A stretch of DNA of 64,000 bases. Origin: Pseudoclavibacter chungangensis. GTDB taxonomy: Bacteria; Actinomycetota; Actinomycetes; Actinomycetales; Microbacteriaceae. The translations under genes were made by a program, and so were the position numbers. The notes below the pieces were generated by a model. That model searched no databases, was not told the DNA's origin, and worked only from the letters and a program-made list of their open reading frames with translations. Positions 1 through 8,386 of the stretch are shown here, piece by piece (the stretch's first letter is position 1; each line of letters begins with the position of its first letter). The stretch covers positions 744,001-808,000 of the forward strand of contig NZ_JACCFV010000001.1 of the NCBI RefSeq assembly GCF_013410545.1, in the 5' to 3' direction.

Positions 1-10
1 GTACCCCCCA

Positions 11-988
11 GTGACCGGCATCATCACCAGCGGCGAGAAACGGCTCGTCATCGTCACGGGCCGTGCGCACCCGCAGCTCGCCGAGGACGTCGCGCACGAA
101 CTCGGCACACAGGTGCTCGAGACGGAGTCGCGCACGTTCGCGAACGGCGAGATCTACGCGCGCTTCGGCGAGAGCATCCGCGGTGCGGACGTGTTCATCA
201 TGCAGTCGCACTGCAATCCGATCAACGAGTGGCTCATGGAGCAGCTCATCATGGTCGACGCGGCGAAGCGTGCGTCCGCGAAGCGCATCACGGTCGTCGC
301 ACCGTTCTACCCGTACGCGCGGCAGGACAAGAAGGGGCGTGGGCGGGAGCCCATCTCGGCCCGTCTCGTCGCCGACATGTACAAGGCCGCGGGTGCCGAC
401 CGCATCATGTCGATCGATCTGCACGCGGCACAGATCCAGGGATTCTTCGACGGCCCCGTCGACCACCTCTTCGCGATGCCCGTGCTGCTCAAGCACTTCA
501 AGGAGAAGCTCGACCCCGAGACGCTCACGGTCGTCTCGCCCGACATGGGTCGAGTGCGCGTCGCCGACGTGTGGAGCGACCACCTCGAGTCGCCGCTCGC
601 GATCATCCACAAGCGCCGCGACCCGGCGGTCGCGAACGAGGTGACGGTGCACGACATCGTCGGCAACGTCGAGGGTCGCGTGTGCCTGCTCGTCGACGAC
701 CTCATCGACACGGGCGGCACGATCGTGAAGGCGGCCGAGGCGCTCAAGGCGAACGGCGCGATCGGCGTCGTCGTGGCGGCGACCCACGCCGTGTTCTCGC
801 CGCCGGCCGTCGAGCGGCTCTCGAGCGACGCGATCGACGAGGTCGTCGTGACCGACACGCTCCCGCTGCCGCCCGAGAAGCGCTTCGAGAAGCTCACGAT
901 CCTGCCGATCGCACCGCTCATCGCGCGCGCCGTCAACAACGTGTTCAAGGACGACTCGGTGACGTCGATGTTCGACGGCGCCGCCTGA
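11..988 (+). CDS. prs: Ribose-phosphate pyrophosphokinase
   Basis: This enzyme makes PRPP from ribose 5-phosphate and ATP in the cytosol, feeding purine, pyrimidine, histidine, tryptophan and NAD synthesis. The 325-residue product has the usual family length. The N-terminal half carries the RTFANGEIYARF segment and FYPYARQDKKGRGREPIS; the PRPP-binding loop VDDLIDTGGT lies at about residues 228-237. The GTG start has only ten bases of visible upstream sequence, so its ribosome binding site cannot be judged, but the N-terminus (VTGIITSGEK) matches where actinobacterial Prs proteins begin. A weak GC hairpin at 1004-1034 follows the stop. Confidence 0.96.
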   Translation: MTGIITSGEKRLVIVTGRAHPQLAEDVAHELGTQVLETESRTFANGEIYARFGESIRGADVFIMQSHCNPINEWLMEQLIMVDAAKRASAKRITVVAPFYPYARQDKKGRGREPISARLVADMYKAAGADRIMSIDLHAAQIQGFFDGPVDHLFAMPVLLKHFKEKLDPETLTVVSPDMGRVRVADVWSDHLESPLAIIHKRRDPAVANEVTVHDIVGNVEGRVCLLVDDLIDTGGTIVKAAEALKANGAIGVVVAATHAVFSPPAVERLSSDAIDEVVVTDTLPLPPEKRFEKLTILPIAPLIARAVNNVFKDDSVTSMFDGAA

Positions 989-1034
989 CTCACTGAGGAT
1001 TCGCGGGGCTCGTCCGTTCGTCGGTCGGGCCCCG

Positions 1035-1040
1035 TATCCT
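1035..1040 (+). promoter_or_regulatory. Candidate -10 element (TATCCT) for the TPP-fold chimera gene
   Basis: TATCCT fits the TANNNT pattern and would start transcription near 1047, giving a leader of about 85 bases before the ATG at 1132. No good -35 hexamer is visible. Tentative. Confidence 0.3.
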
Positions 1041-1131
1041 GGAGTGCACACGCGCAACATGCGTCCCGCCGACGGCGGGTGACGGGGGAGTGCGCCGCGG
1101 TCGCGGCGCGCGCTTGGGGGGACTTCGCAAC

Positions 1132-4100
1132 ATGAACGCACGGCACGCCGGACCGCTCGATTCGGGTGATGAGCCCGCCGCATCGGCCCCGGCCCCGACG
1201 CCGACGCGTGCGCCGGCGCTGCCCGGTTCTCGGCGCGCTCGTCGTGAAGCACTCGAGGCCGAGCGCGCGCGAGCGGGCGAGCGGTCCGCGGCCGGGCAGC
1301 CGCCGGTCGAGCACACGCCCCGTGCCACCGCCGTCGGGGCCGAACCCCCGGAGCGCGTCCGGCCCGCCGCAGCGAGGCGGACGGTCGACGCGCACCACGA
1401 CACCGCACCGCTCGGCGAACACCTCGTGGCGGCGGGCCGTGAACGCGTCGGCGGGCGCGACGAACCCGTCGCCGTCGGTGCCGCCGTCGCGCACGACGAC
1501 GCCCGGCTGCAGACCGAGGCGGGGACGAATACCGGTACGCCGCCGGGAGGCCGTCGGGTCGCGGCTCCCGCGGAATCGTCGGGCGTCCCGCACACGTGGC
1601 AGGCTCCGTCGCGTCCGCGCTTCGGTGCGCCGGCGAGACGGCCCGATGCCGACACGGCGGCCCTCCCCACGTCGAGCGGCGTCGGCTTCCGGCCCGTCGA
1701 TCCGCGTCACCGCACGGCTCCGGCGCCGTCGATCTGGGACGTCATGTCCGGGACGCGCCATGCGGGTCCGTCCGCGCCGCGCGGCGACGACCCGTTCGCT
1801 CGCGACGCCGCGTTCGCGCAGGACGACATCGATCGCCAGTGGTCGAGCGCGGAGGACGTCTGGCCCTCGATGCCGCCGTCGCCCGAGGCGGCCACGGATT
1901 CCGCGGAGGAGGAGCGCGGCGCGCCGGTCGACGTCGTCGAGGCCGATGTCGTCGAGGCCGAGTTCGTCGAGGACGAGTTCGTCGACGCAGAGCTCGTCGA
2001 GGTCGGGACGGTCGAGGTCGGGACGGTCGATGTGCCGCCGCCCGCGGCCGATGCGCTCGAGCGTGACGTCCGCTCCGCGTTCGCGGCCGGTGACCCGGCC
2101 GTCACGCAGCGCGGGGACACGTCACCGGTGGACGCACACCGGCCGTCCTCGTCCGCCGCACCCCGCCCGGACGCCGCGTCCGCCGTGGACACCGGCGCGG
2201 ACGCGACGAGGGTGACCGACGACGTCTCGATCGATGCGGACACCGCCCCGATCGCGGTGAATCGCAGCGGCGTCGCATTCGTCGACGGCGCCGGGGTCGT
2301 CGGCGATCGCGCCCGCGCGGCCGTCATGCCCGAGCCGGACGTCGCGGACACGACCGAGGCGGAGACCGCCGCCCCGAAGCTCGAGTCCCGGACGCCCCAC
2401 GAGTCGGCCGCTCTCGACCACGTGCCCGATGGGGGTCAGGCGGCCGACGGGGACGCGGTGACCGATGGCTCGGCGGACGTCGAGCCGGTGCCGACCGCGT
2501 TCGCCGCGGTCGAGCCGACGGCCCTCGAGCCGACGGCCCTCGAGCCGACGGCCCTCGAACCGACCAGGGACGAGCCGACGGCCGTCGAGCCGACCAGGGA
2601 CGAGTCGACGATCGTCGAGCCGACGGCCGTGGATGGTGCCGACGACGAGCCGACGGCCTCCGGCGAGGCGGCCGATCCCCACGCGGAACCGGGCGCGTAC
2701 GCGACGTCGGACGACCATCGCCCGGGACGGGCCGACGAGCGCCTCGCGGCGGCATTCGTGCGCCTCGGCATCGGTCAGGTCGTCACGACGGGCGGAGCGG
2801 GGGCGACCGAGCACGCGCTCTCGACGCGCGGCGTCGTCGTGACCTCGATCGAGCGCCCCGGCGCGGCGGTCGCCGCGGCCGACGTGGGGGTCCGCGTCTC
2901 CGGTCGGCTCGGCGTCGTGCTGCTCGACGACGCCGCCGCCGCTGCCGCGTCGATCGCGGAGGCGGCCGACGCGGGCAGTGGCCTCGTGGTGCTCGTCCGG
3001 CCAGGACGGACCACTCGCGACGCGGACGCGGACCTCGTCCGCGCGACGGGCGCGATCGTCCTCGCCGACGAGACCGATCGGCCGATCGACGAGCATCTCG
3101 AGCGCGCACTCCGGACCGCCGCGCTCGACGGCCGTCCCGTCGTGCTCCGCGTCCCCGAATCGGCGCCCGCCGGCGCGAGCGAGCACACGCCGCATCCGAC
3201 GACGCGACGTTCGATCGTCGCCCACCCCGGGGACAGCCGCCGCATCCGCCCCGCGCCCGGGCAACTCGAAGGGTTGCAGTCCGCGCTGCTCGGTGCCGAA
3301 CGCCCCGTCTTCGTGGCGGGCCCGGGCGCCTCGGACGCCGCTGGGGCGATCCTCGCGCTCGCCGACGAGTGCGGCGCCCTGCTCGCGACGGGGGACGCGA
3401 GTGTGGGCACCTTCCGGGAGTCCGGCGTGCGGTCACCCGCCGACATCGGCTCCGTCGGCGCGCACGCGACGCCGCTCGCACGGGAACTGTGCGAGGGGGC
3501 CGATCTCGTCGTCGCCTGGGGCGGCGCGGTGGCCGGGCCCACCACCCAGCTCGTCCGGATCGACGACGATCCGTCGGCGCTCGGCGCGCTCGATGTCGGG
3601 CAGATCGGCATCGTCGGCGATTGCACGCTCACCGCGGTCGACGCGCTCCAGGTGCTGCAGCGCGAACGGCTCCTGCGAGAGGCCGCCGAGGCGGGCCCCC
3701 GGCGCACGGGCCGCCGCGCCGCCCCGGCCGACGACCGGACCGTCGAACGCGAGGCGGCGGCACTGCTCGCCGACGACGGACAGGCGATCTTCGAGGAGCT
3801 CGACCCGCTCCCGCCGCTGACCGACGCGCCGCCCGCGCCCATGCGCGCCCGCTCCTCGTTCACACCCGCGACGGCGCGAGCCGCGACGGGGCCCGCCGCC
3901 GCGTCCGAGGAGGCGGCGCCACCACGGACCGGTTACCGCTCGCCCGACGTGCTCGCGCGGATCGCGGGGCAACGCGATTGGCGCGACGTGCCCTTCGAGG
4001 ACGCGTCCGGCGCGACCGGCACGGGGTGGCGCATCGACGCCCGGCGCCTCGTCACCGAGCTCGGTGAGGCGCTGCCCGACGACCGGATCGTCGTCGTCGG

Positions 4101-4515
4101 TGCCGGGCGGCGAGCGACGGTGGCCGCGCGACGGCTGGCCGTGCGCGATGCGGCCGGGCACGTGCCCGCCGTCTCGCGCGACGCCGACGCGATCGCGAGC
4201 GCGATCGGTGCGGCGCGGTCGGCACCCGCGCGGCTCCCCGTGCTCGTGACGGACGACTCGGGGTTCCGCGGCGGGCTCGCCGAACTCGGGACGGCCGTGC
4301 GATCAGGGATCCCGCTCGTCGTGGTCGTGCTCGACGCGTCGCCCGCCGGAGCCGAGGACCTCGCCGCGGTCGCCGGTGCCCTGGGGGCACAGGAGATGCG
4401 CGTCCGCGAACCGGGCGATCTCGGTGCCGTGACACGTCAGCTCGCCGAGCGCTCGCCGGGCGCCTCGGCGCGGCCGCTCGTGATCGTCGCGAACGTGGTC
4501 GAACAGGCCGACTGA
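1132..4515 (+). CDS. Chimeric protein: long low-complexity N-terminus plus degenerate thiamine-diphosphate-enzyme (acetolactate synthase-like) fold
   Basis: The 1,127-residue product has two parts. Residues 1 to about 535 are Ala/Pro/Glu/Val-rich and predicted disordered, with a Val/Glu tandem stretch near residues 270-300 and an eight-fold EPTxx repeat near 461-501. From about residue 537 the layout follows acetolactate synthase-type enzymes: a PYR-like domain, a middle domain (GAERPVFVAGPGASDAAG) and a C-terminal PP-like domain from about residue 971. The PYR glutamate seems kept (SIERPGAA, E574). The cofactor-binding GDG...N motif does not: the matching segment reads TDDSGF at about 1040-1045, followed by VVVVLDAS. 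A catalytic role is therefore doubtful; a structural or regulatory role is possible. ATG 1132 is chosen over the in-frame GTG at 1090 because a GGGGGGA run lies just upstream. No partner gene identifies the function. Confidence 0.7.
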   Translation: MNARHAGPLDSGDEPAASAPAPTPTRAPALPGSRRARREALEAERARAGERSAAGQPPVEHTPRATAVGAEPPERVRPAAARRTVDAHHDTAPLGEHLVAAGRERVGGRDEPVAVGAAVAHDDARLQTEAGTNTGTPPGGRRVAAPAESSGVPHTWQAPSRPRFGAPARRPDADTAALPTSSGVGFRPVDPRHRTAPAPSIWDVMSGTRHAGPSAPRGDDPFARDAAFAQDDIDRQWSSAEDVWPSMPPSPEAATDSAEEERGAPVDVVEADVVEAEFVEDEFVDAELVEVGTVEVGTVDVPPPAADALERDVRSAFAAGDPAVTQRGDTSPVDAHRPSSSAAPRPDAASAVDTGADATRVTDDVSIDADTAPIAVNRSGVAFVDGAGVVGDRARAAVMPEPDVADTTEAETAAPKLESRTPHESAALDHVPDGGQAADGDAVTDGSADVEPVPTAFAAVEPTALEPTALEPTALEPTRDEPTAVEPTRDESTIVEPTAVDGADDEPTASGEAADPHAEPGAYATSDDHRPGRADERLAAAFVRLGIGQVVTTGGAGATEHALSTRGVVVTSIERPGAAVAAADVGVRVSGRLGVVLLDDAAAAAASIAEAADAGSGLVVLVRPGRTTRDADADLVRATGAIVLADETDRPIDEHLERALRTAALDGRPVVLRVPESAPAGASEHTPHPTTRRSIVAHPGDSRRIRPAPGQLEGLQSALLGAERPVFVAGPGASDAAGAILALADECGALLATGDASVGTFRESGVRSPADIGSVGAHATPLARELCEGADLVVAWGGAVAGPTTQLVRIDDDPSALGALDVGQIGIVGDCTLTAVDALQVLQRERLLREAAEAGPRRTGRRAAPADDRTVEREAAALLADDGQAIFEELDPLPPLTDAPPAPMRARSSFTPATARAATGPAAASEEAAPPRTGYRSPDVLARIAGQRDWRDVPFEDASGATGTGWRIDARRLVTELGEALPDDRIVVVGAGRRATVAARRLAVRDAAGHVPAVSRDADAIASAIGAARSAPARLPVLVTDDSGFRGGLAELGTAVRSGIPLVVVVLDASPAGAEDLAAVAGALGAQEMRVREPGDLGAVTRQLAERSPGASARPLVIVANVVEQAD
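2512..2631 (+). repeat. 15-bp in-frame tandem repeat, about eight units
   Basis: Units of the type GAGCCGACGGCCCTC encode EPTAL, EPTRD, EPTAV and ESTIV pentapeptides in the disordered half of the chimeric protein. Three consecutive units are nearly identical, so the number of units could vary between strains by slippage. Confidence 0.8.
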
Positions 4516-4661
4516 CCACGGCCGGGCGGGTCGGCGGGCCCGGTCCGCGCCGAGGACGACACACCGGCATCACGACGCCGCGTTCGGTCGCGTCCCGGGC
4601 ATCGAGCTGCCGCGACGACGGCACGCACTCGTCACAAAGCGCAACGTCGAACGCACGCATC

Positions 4662-4691
4662 TTGGAGCGACGGCCCGCACGCCGGTATGGT
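4662..4691 (+). promoter_or_regulatory. Candidate promoter for metF-metE
   Basis: TTGGAG (4662-4667) and TATGGT (4686-4691) are separated by 18 bp, a plausible housekeeping sigma promoter. Transcription would start near 4698, leaving a leader of about 150 bases before metF. The rest of the 332-base gap between 4516 and 4847 shows no credible gene. A hairpin with a 6-bp stem (CCACCG/CGGTGG, 4703-4721) falls at the start of the predicted leader. Confidence 0.4.
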
Positions 4692-4824
4692 GAACCCACG
4701 TTCCACCGGTTCGATCGGTGGAGTTCGAGCTCACCGGGAAGCCTCCCGAGCACCGCCGCCGGTTCACGCCGTGCGACGGACCGCCCTTCGCCACACACGC
4801 GAATCCGGTCGAGGCGATGCCCGG

Positions 4825-4839
4825 CCGGATCGACTCCGG
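4825..4839 (+). promoter_or_regulatory. Hairpin overlapping the metF ribosome binding site
   Basis: CCGGA (4825-4829) pairs with TCCGG (4835-4839) around a five-base loop. The right arm includes the first two bases of the GGAG ribosome binding site (4838-4841), six bases before the metF ATG. This could limit translation initiation. No match to a named methionine or cobalamin riboswitch consensus was found by eye. Confidence 0.3.
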
Positions 4840-4847
4840 AGCCCGAC

Positions 4848-5870
4848 ATGACCCCGCCGTACGCAGGTGCAGCCGCACGCGTCGACCCCGACGGTGCGCA
4901 GCGCATTCCGTTCTCGTTCGAGTTGTTCCCGCCACGGAACGCCGACGTGGCGGCGCGCATGCCCGACATCGTCGCGCGGCTCGCGGCACTCCGGCCCGAG
5001 TTCATCTCCGTCACCTTCGGTGCCGGCGGCTCGTCCCGTTCGACCTCGCTCGATCTGCTGCGCCGCATCCGCACGACGACCGACATCACACCGCTCGCGC
5101 ACCTCACGTGCGTCGGGTCGTCGTACGCCGAGGCGACCGGCATCATCCGCGAGTTCCTCGACGAGGGCATCACGAACTTCCTCGCGCTCCGCGGCGACCC
5201 GCCCGCGGGTCTCGGCGAGGACGACGAGTTCCTCGGCGACCTGCGGACGGGCGCCGAACTCGTCCAGCTCATCCACCGCGTCCGCCGTGAGCACGTGTCG
5301 GTCACGCCGAGCCTCGCGGCAGGCCACGAGGAACCCCGCTGGCGCGTGGGCGGCCGCCCCGGCGCGACGGTCTGCGTCGCCGCCTACCCGAACGGGCACC
5401 CGCGCTCGCGGAGCATCCGGCAGGACTACGACGCACTGCTCGCGAAGGAGGCCGCGGGCGCGAACCTCGCGTTCACGCAGCTCTTCTTCCACGCCGACGA
5501 CTACCTGCGCTTCGTCGAGGGGGCGCGCACCGCGGGCGTCACGATGCCCATCGTGCCGGGCCTGCTCGCCGTCACGTCCACGGCGAGACTGCGACGCATG
5601 GCCGAGCTCGCGGGCGAGCCGATCCCCGTCGGCCTGTACCGCTCGCTCGAGCGCGCCCGATCGGTCGGTGCACGACGCGAGGTCGGCATCGCGCACGCGA
5701 CCGCGCTCGCCCTCGACCTGCTCGACGGCGGCGCACCCGGCATCCACCTCTACACGCAGAACCGCATCGACGAACCCACCGAACTGCTCGCCCGTATCGG
5801 GGCGATCGAGCGAGGTGGTGCCGGCCTCCACGCCGACCGAATGCCCGCGGGGACGCTCAGCCGAGCCTGA
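4848..5870 (+). CDS. metF: 5,10-methylenetetrahydrofolate reductase
   Basis: This FAD enzyme reduces 5,10-methylene-THF to 5-methyl-THF, the methyl donor for methionine synthesis. The 340-residue product carries the family signature FSFELFPPRN near residue 25, with the expected catalytic glutamate (E25), the GAGGSSR segment, and the barrel motifs LTCVG, FLALRGDPP and FTQLFF. The ATG at 4848 has GGAG six bases upstream; the longer in-frame extension to 4662 runs over the predicted promoter and is rejected. metE follows after a 100-base gap on the same strand, so the two probably form an operon in which MetF supplies the substrate of MetE. Confidence 0.95.
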   Translation: MTPPYAGAAARVDPDGAQRIPFSFELFPPRNADVAARMPDIVARLAALRPEFISVTFGAGGSSRSTSLDLLRRIRTTTDITPLAHLTCVGSSYAEATGIIREFLDEGITNFLALRGDPPAGLGEDDEFLGDLRTGAELVQLIHRVRREHVSVTPSLAAGHEEPRWRVGGRPGATVCVAAYPNGHPRSRSIRQDYDALLAKEAAGANLAFTQLFFHADDYLRFVEGARTAGVTMPIVPGLLAVTSTARLRRMAELAGEPIPVGLYRSLERARSVGARREVGIAHATALALDLLDGGAPGIHLYTQNRIDEPTELLARIGAIERGGAGLHADRMPAGTLSRA

Positions 5871-5970
5871 GCGGACTCCGCCCCGACGACCCACGATCAC
5901 CCGACCGCGACGGGAACCCCCGGTCCCCGTCGACCGCCCGACCGAACGATCCATCCCGCAAGGAGACACG

Positions 5971-8304
5971 ATGACGACAACGACCTTCCCGACCGGCACC
6001 ATCCTCGGCTACCCGCGCATCGGCCGCCGCCGCGAGCTCAAGCAGGCGCTCGAGTCGTACTGGCGCGGCGCGAGCGAGCGGGCCGCGTTCGAGGAGGCCG
6101 CCGCGGGCGTGCGCCGCGCGACCCGCGAGCGACTCGCGGCGCTCGGACTCGGCCGCGACGACTCGTCGATCCCCGAATCGAGTGCGCACTACGACCAGGT
6201 GCTCGACACGGCGCTCGCGGTCGGTGCGGTCCCCGCCCGGTTCGCGGACGTGCTCGACGCCGACGGCCGCGTCGACCTCGACGGCGAGTTCACGCTCGCC
6301 CGCGGTGACGCCGAGCGCGCGCCGCTCGAGATGACGAAGTGGTTCGACACGAACTACCACTACCTCGTGCCCGAGATCGGTCCCGAAACGGCGTTCCACG
6401 TGGCCGACTCCCGCATCGCCGCTCGCGTCGCCGAGGCGCGCGCCGAGGGCTTCACGACGCGTCCCGTGCTCGTCGGCCCCGTCACGCTCCTGCTGCTCTC
6501 GAAGGCCGAGGACGGCGCGCCCGCCGAGTTCTCGCCGCTCGACCGCCTCGCTGACCTCGTGCCCGTGTACGTCGAGGTGCTTCGCGAGCTGCGTGAGGCC
6601 GGCGCCGAGTGGGTGCAGCTCGACGAGTCGGGCCTCGTGTCGGAGACGCTCGGCGTCGACGCCGACACGGTGCTCGAGGCGACGCGCGCCGCGTACGCGC
6701 AGCTCCACTCGGCCACCGACCGCCCCGAGCTGTTCGTCGCGACCGCCTACGCCGACCTCGGCGACGAGGCGTTCCGCACGCTCGCCGACTCGGGCGTCGC
6801 CGCGATCGGTGTCGACCTCGTGCGCGGCTCGGCCCCCTCGGCCGAGGCCGTCGCCGCCGCGGGCGACGTGACGATCGCCGCGGGCGTCATCGACGGCCAC
6901 AACATCTGGCGCGGTGACCTCGCCGCCGCGTTCGCGACGCTCGAGGAACTACGCGCCCAGGGCGCGACCGTCGCCGCGTCGACCTCCACGTCGCTCCAGC
7001 ACGTGCCCCACGACGTCGCCGACGAGCCGCAGCTCGACGCGCGCCTCGCCTCGTGGCTCGCGTTCGCCGACCAGAAGGTCGGCCAGATCGTGACCCTCGC
7101 GCGCGGCCTCACGGAGGGCCGCGACGCGATCGCGGCCGAGCTCGACGCGGCGACCGCCGCGGCCGAGGACCGCGCGGGCGCCCCCGGCGTCCGCGACGAG
7201 AAGGTCCGCGCCCGGACCGCGGCGCTCGGCGAGAAGGACTTCTCGCGCGAGGACGCCGAGGTGCGCGAGGCGGCGCAGCAGACGGCGCTCGGTCTGCCCG
7301 TGCTCCCGACGACGACGATCGGCTCGTTCCCGCAGACGCGCGAGATCCGCGTGGAGCGTCAGCGCTTCGCGAAGGGCGAGATCGACCGCGAGACCTACGA
7401 CGGCTTCCTGCGCGAGGAGATCGCACGCGTCGTCGCGCTCCAGGAGGAGCTCGGCCTCGACGTCATCGTGCACGGCGAGCCCGAGCGCAACGACATGGTG
7501 CAGTACTTCGCCGAGAACTTCGACGGCTTCGACGTGACCGTCAACGGCTGGGTGCAGTCGTACGGCTCGCGCTGCACGCGCCCGTCGATCCTCTGGGGCG
7601 ACGTCTCGCGCCCCGAGGCGTTCACGGTGCCCTGGTCGTCGTACGCCCAGTCGCTCACCTCGAAGCCCGTCAAGGGCATGCTGACCGGCCCCGTCACGAT
7701 CCTCGCGTGGTCGTTCGTGCGCGACGACCAGCCGCTCGGTGAGACCGCGAACCAGGTCGCGCTCGCGCTGCGCGACGAGATCGAGGACCTCGAGACCGCC
7801 GGCATCGGCATCATCCAGGTCGACGAGCCCGCCCTGCGCGAGCTGCTGCCGCTCAAGCAGGCGGACCAGGCCGACTACCTCGACTGGTCGGTCGCCTCGT
7901 TCCGTCTCGCGACGTCGGGCGCCGCCGAGCGCACCCAGATCCACACGCACCTCTGCTACTCGGAGTTCGGGCAGATCATCGACGCGATCGACGGCCTCGA
8001 CGCCGACGTGACCTCGATCGAGGCGGCGCGTTCGCGCATGGAGGTCGTCGAGGACCTGGAGAAGCACCACTACGCGCGCGGCATCGGCCCCGGCGTGTAC
8101 GACATCCACTCGCCGCGCGTGCCGAGCACCGAGGAGATCGAGCAGCTGCTCGAGACGGCCCTCGAGGGCATCGACTCGCGCCTGCTGTGGGTGAACCCCG
8201 ACTGCGGCCTCAAGACCCGCGGCTACGAGGAGACCGAGGCGTCACTGCGGAACCTCGTCGAGGCGGCGAAGACCGCGCGTGAGCAGCTCGCACAGAACGC
8301 GTAG
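5971..8304 (+). CDS. metE: Cobalamin-independent methionine synthase
   Basis: MetE transfers the methyl group of 5-methyl-THF polyglutamate to homocysteine in the cytosol. The 777-residue product has the normal two-barrel length. The zinc and homocysteine ligands are visible in the C-terminal barrel: H660 and C662 in THLCYSEF, and C745 in NPDCGLKTR. The N-terminal barrel has TILGYPRIGRRRELK. An AAGGAG ribosome binding site (5960-5965) sits five bases before the ATG. The much longer in-frame extension upstream overlaps metF and is not coding. A strong hairpin terminator follows directly. Confidence 0.97.
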   Translation: MTTTTFPTGTILGYPRIGRRRELKQALESYWRGASERAAFEEAAAGVRRATRERLAALGLGRDDSSIPESSAHYDQVLDTALAVGAVPARFADVLDADGRVDLDGEFTLARGDAERAPLEMTKWFDTNYHYLVPEIGPETAFHVADSRIAARVAEARAEGFTTRPVLVGPVTLLLLSKAEDGAPAEFSPLDRLADLVPVYVEVLRELREAGAEWVQLDESGLVSETLGVDADTVLEATRAAYAQLHSATDRPELFVATAYADLGDEAFRTLADSGVAAIGVDLVRGSAPSAEAVAAAGDVTIAAGVIDGHNIWRGDLAAAFATLEELRAQGATVAASTSTSLQHVPHDVADEPQLDARLASWLAFADQKVGQIVTLARGLTEGRDAIAAELDAATAAAEDRAGAPGVRDEKVRARTAALGEKDFSREDAEVREAAQQTALGLPVLPTTTIGSFPQTREIRVERQRFAKGEIDRETYDGFLREEIARVVALQEELGLDVIVHGEPERNDMVQYFAENFDGFDVTVNGWVQSYGSRCTRPSILWGDVSRPEAFTVPWSSYAQSLTSKPVKGMLTGPVTILAWSFVRDDQPLGETANQVALALRDEIEDLETAGIGIIQVDEPALRELLPLKQADQADYLDWSVASFRLATSGAAERTQIHTHLCYSEFGQIIDAIDGLDADVTSIEAARSRMEVVEDLEKHHYARGIGPGVYDIHSPRVPSTEEIEQLLETALEGIDSRLLWVNPDCGLKTRGYEETEASLRNLVEAAKTAREQLAQNA

Positions 8305-8315
8305 CGCGCACGTCG

Positions 8316-8368
8316 CACGAAACGGGTCGGCCCTCCGGAATCACTCCGGAGGGCCGACCCGTTTCGTG
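8316..8368. terminator. Bidirectional terminator between metE and gnd
   Basis: A perfect 24-bp inverted repeat with a five-base loop (8340-8344) lies between two convergent genes. The outer arms contain CGAAA and TTTCG, giving a short T-run in both directions. Confidence 0.85.
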
Positions 8369-8386
8369 TCGCCGCGCGACGTGGGC

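Noticed and set aside
2122..3264. Long reverse-strand open frame opposite the TPP-fold chimera
   Set aside because: It lies wholly inside the coding region of the opposite strand, is Arg/Gly-rich and has no family signature; it is a codon-bias shadow.
4698..4847. Cobalamin riboswitch in the metF leader
   Set aside because: A CCGGGAAG stretch recalls the riboswitch, but neither the B12 box nor the GCCACTG element is present, and the spacing does not fit.
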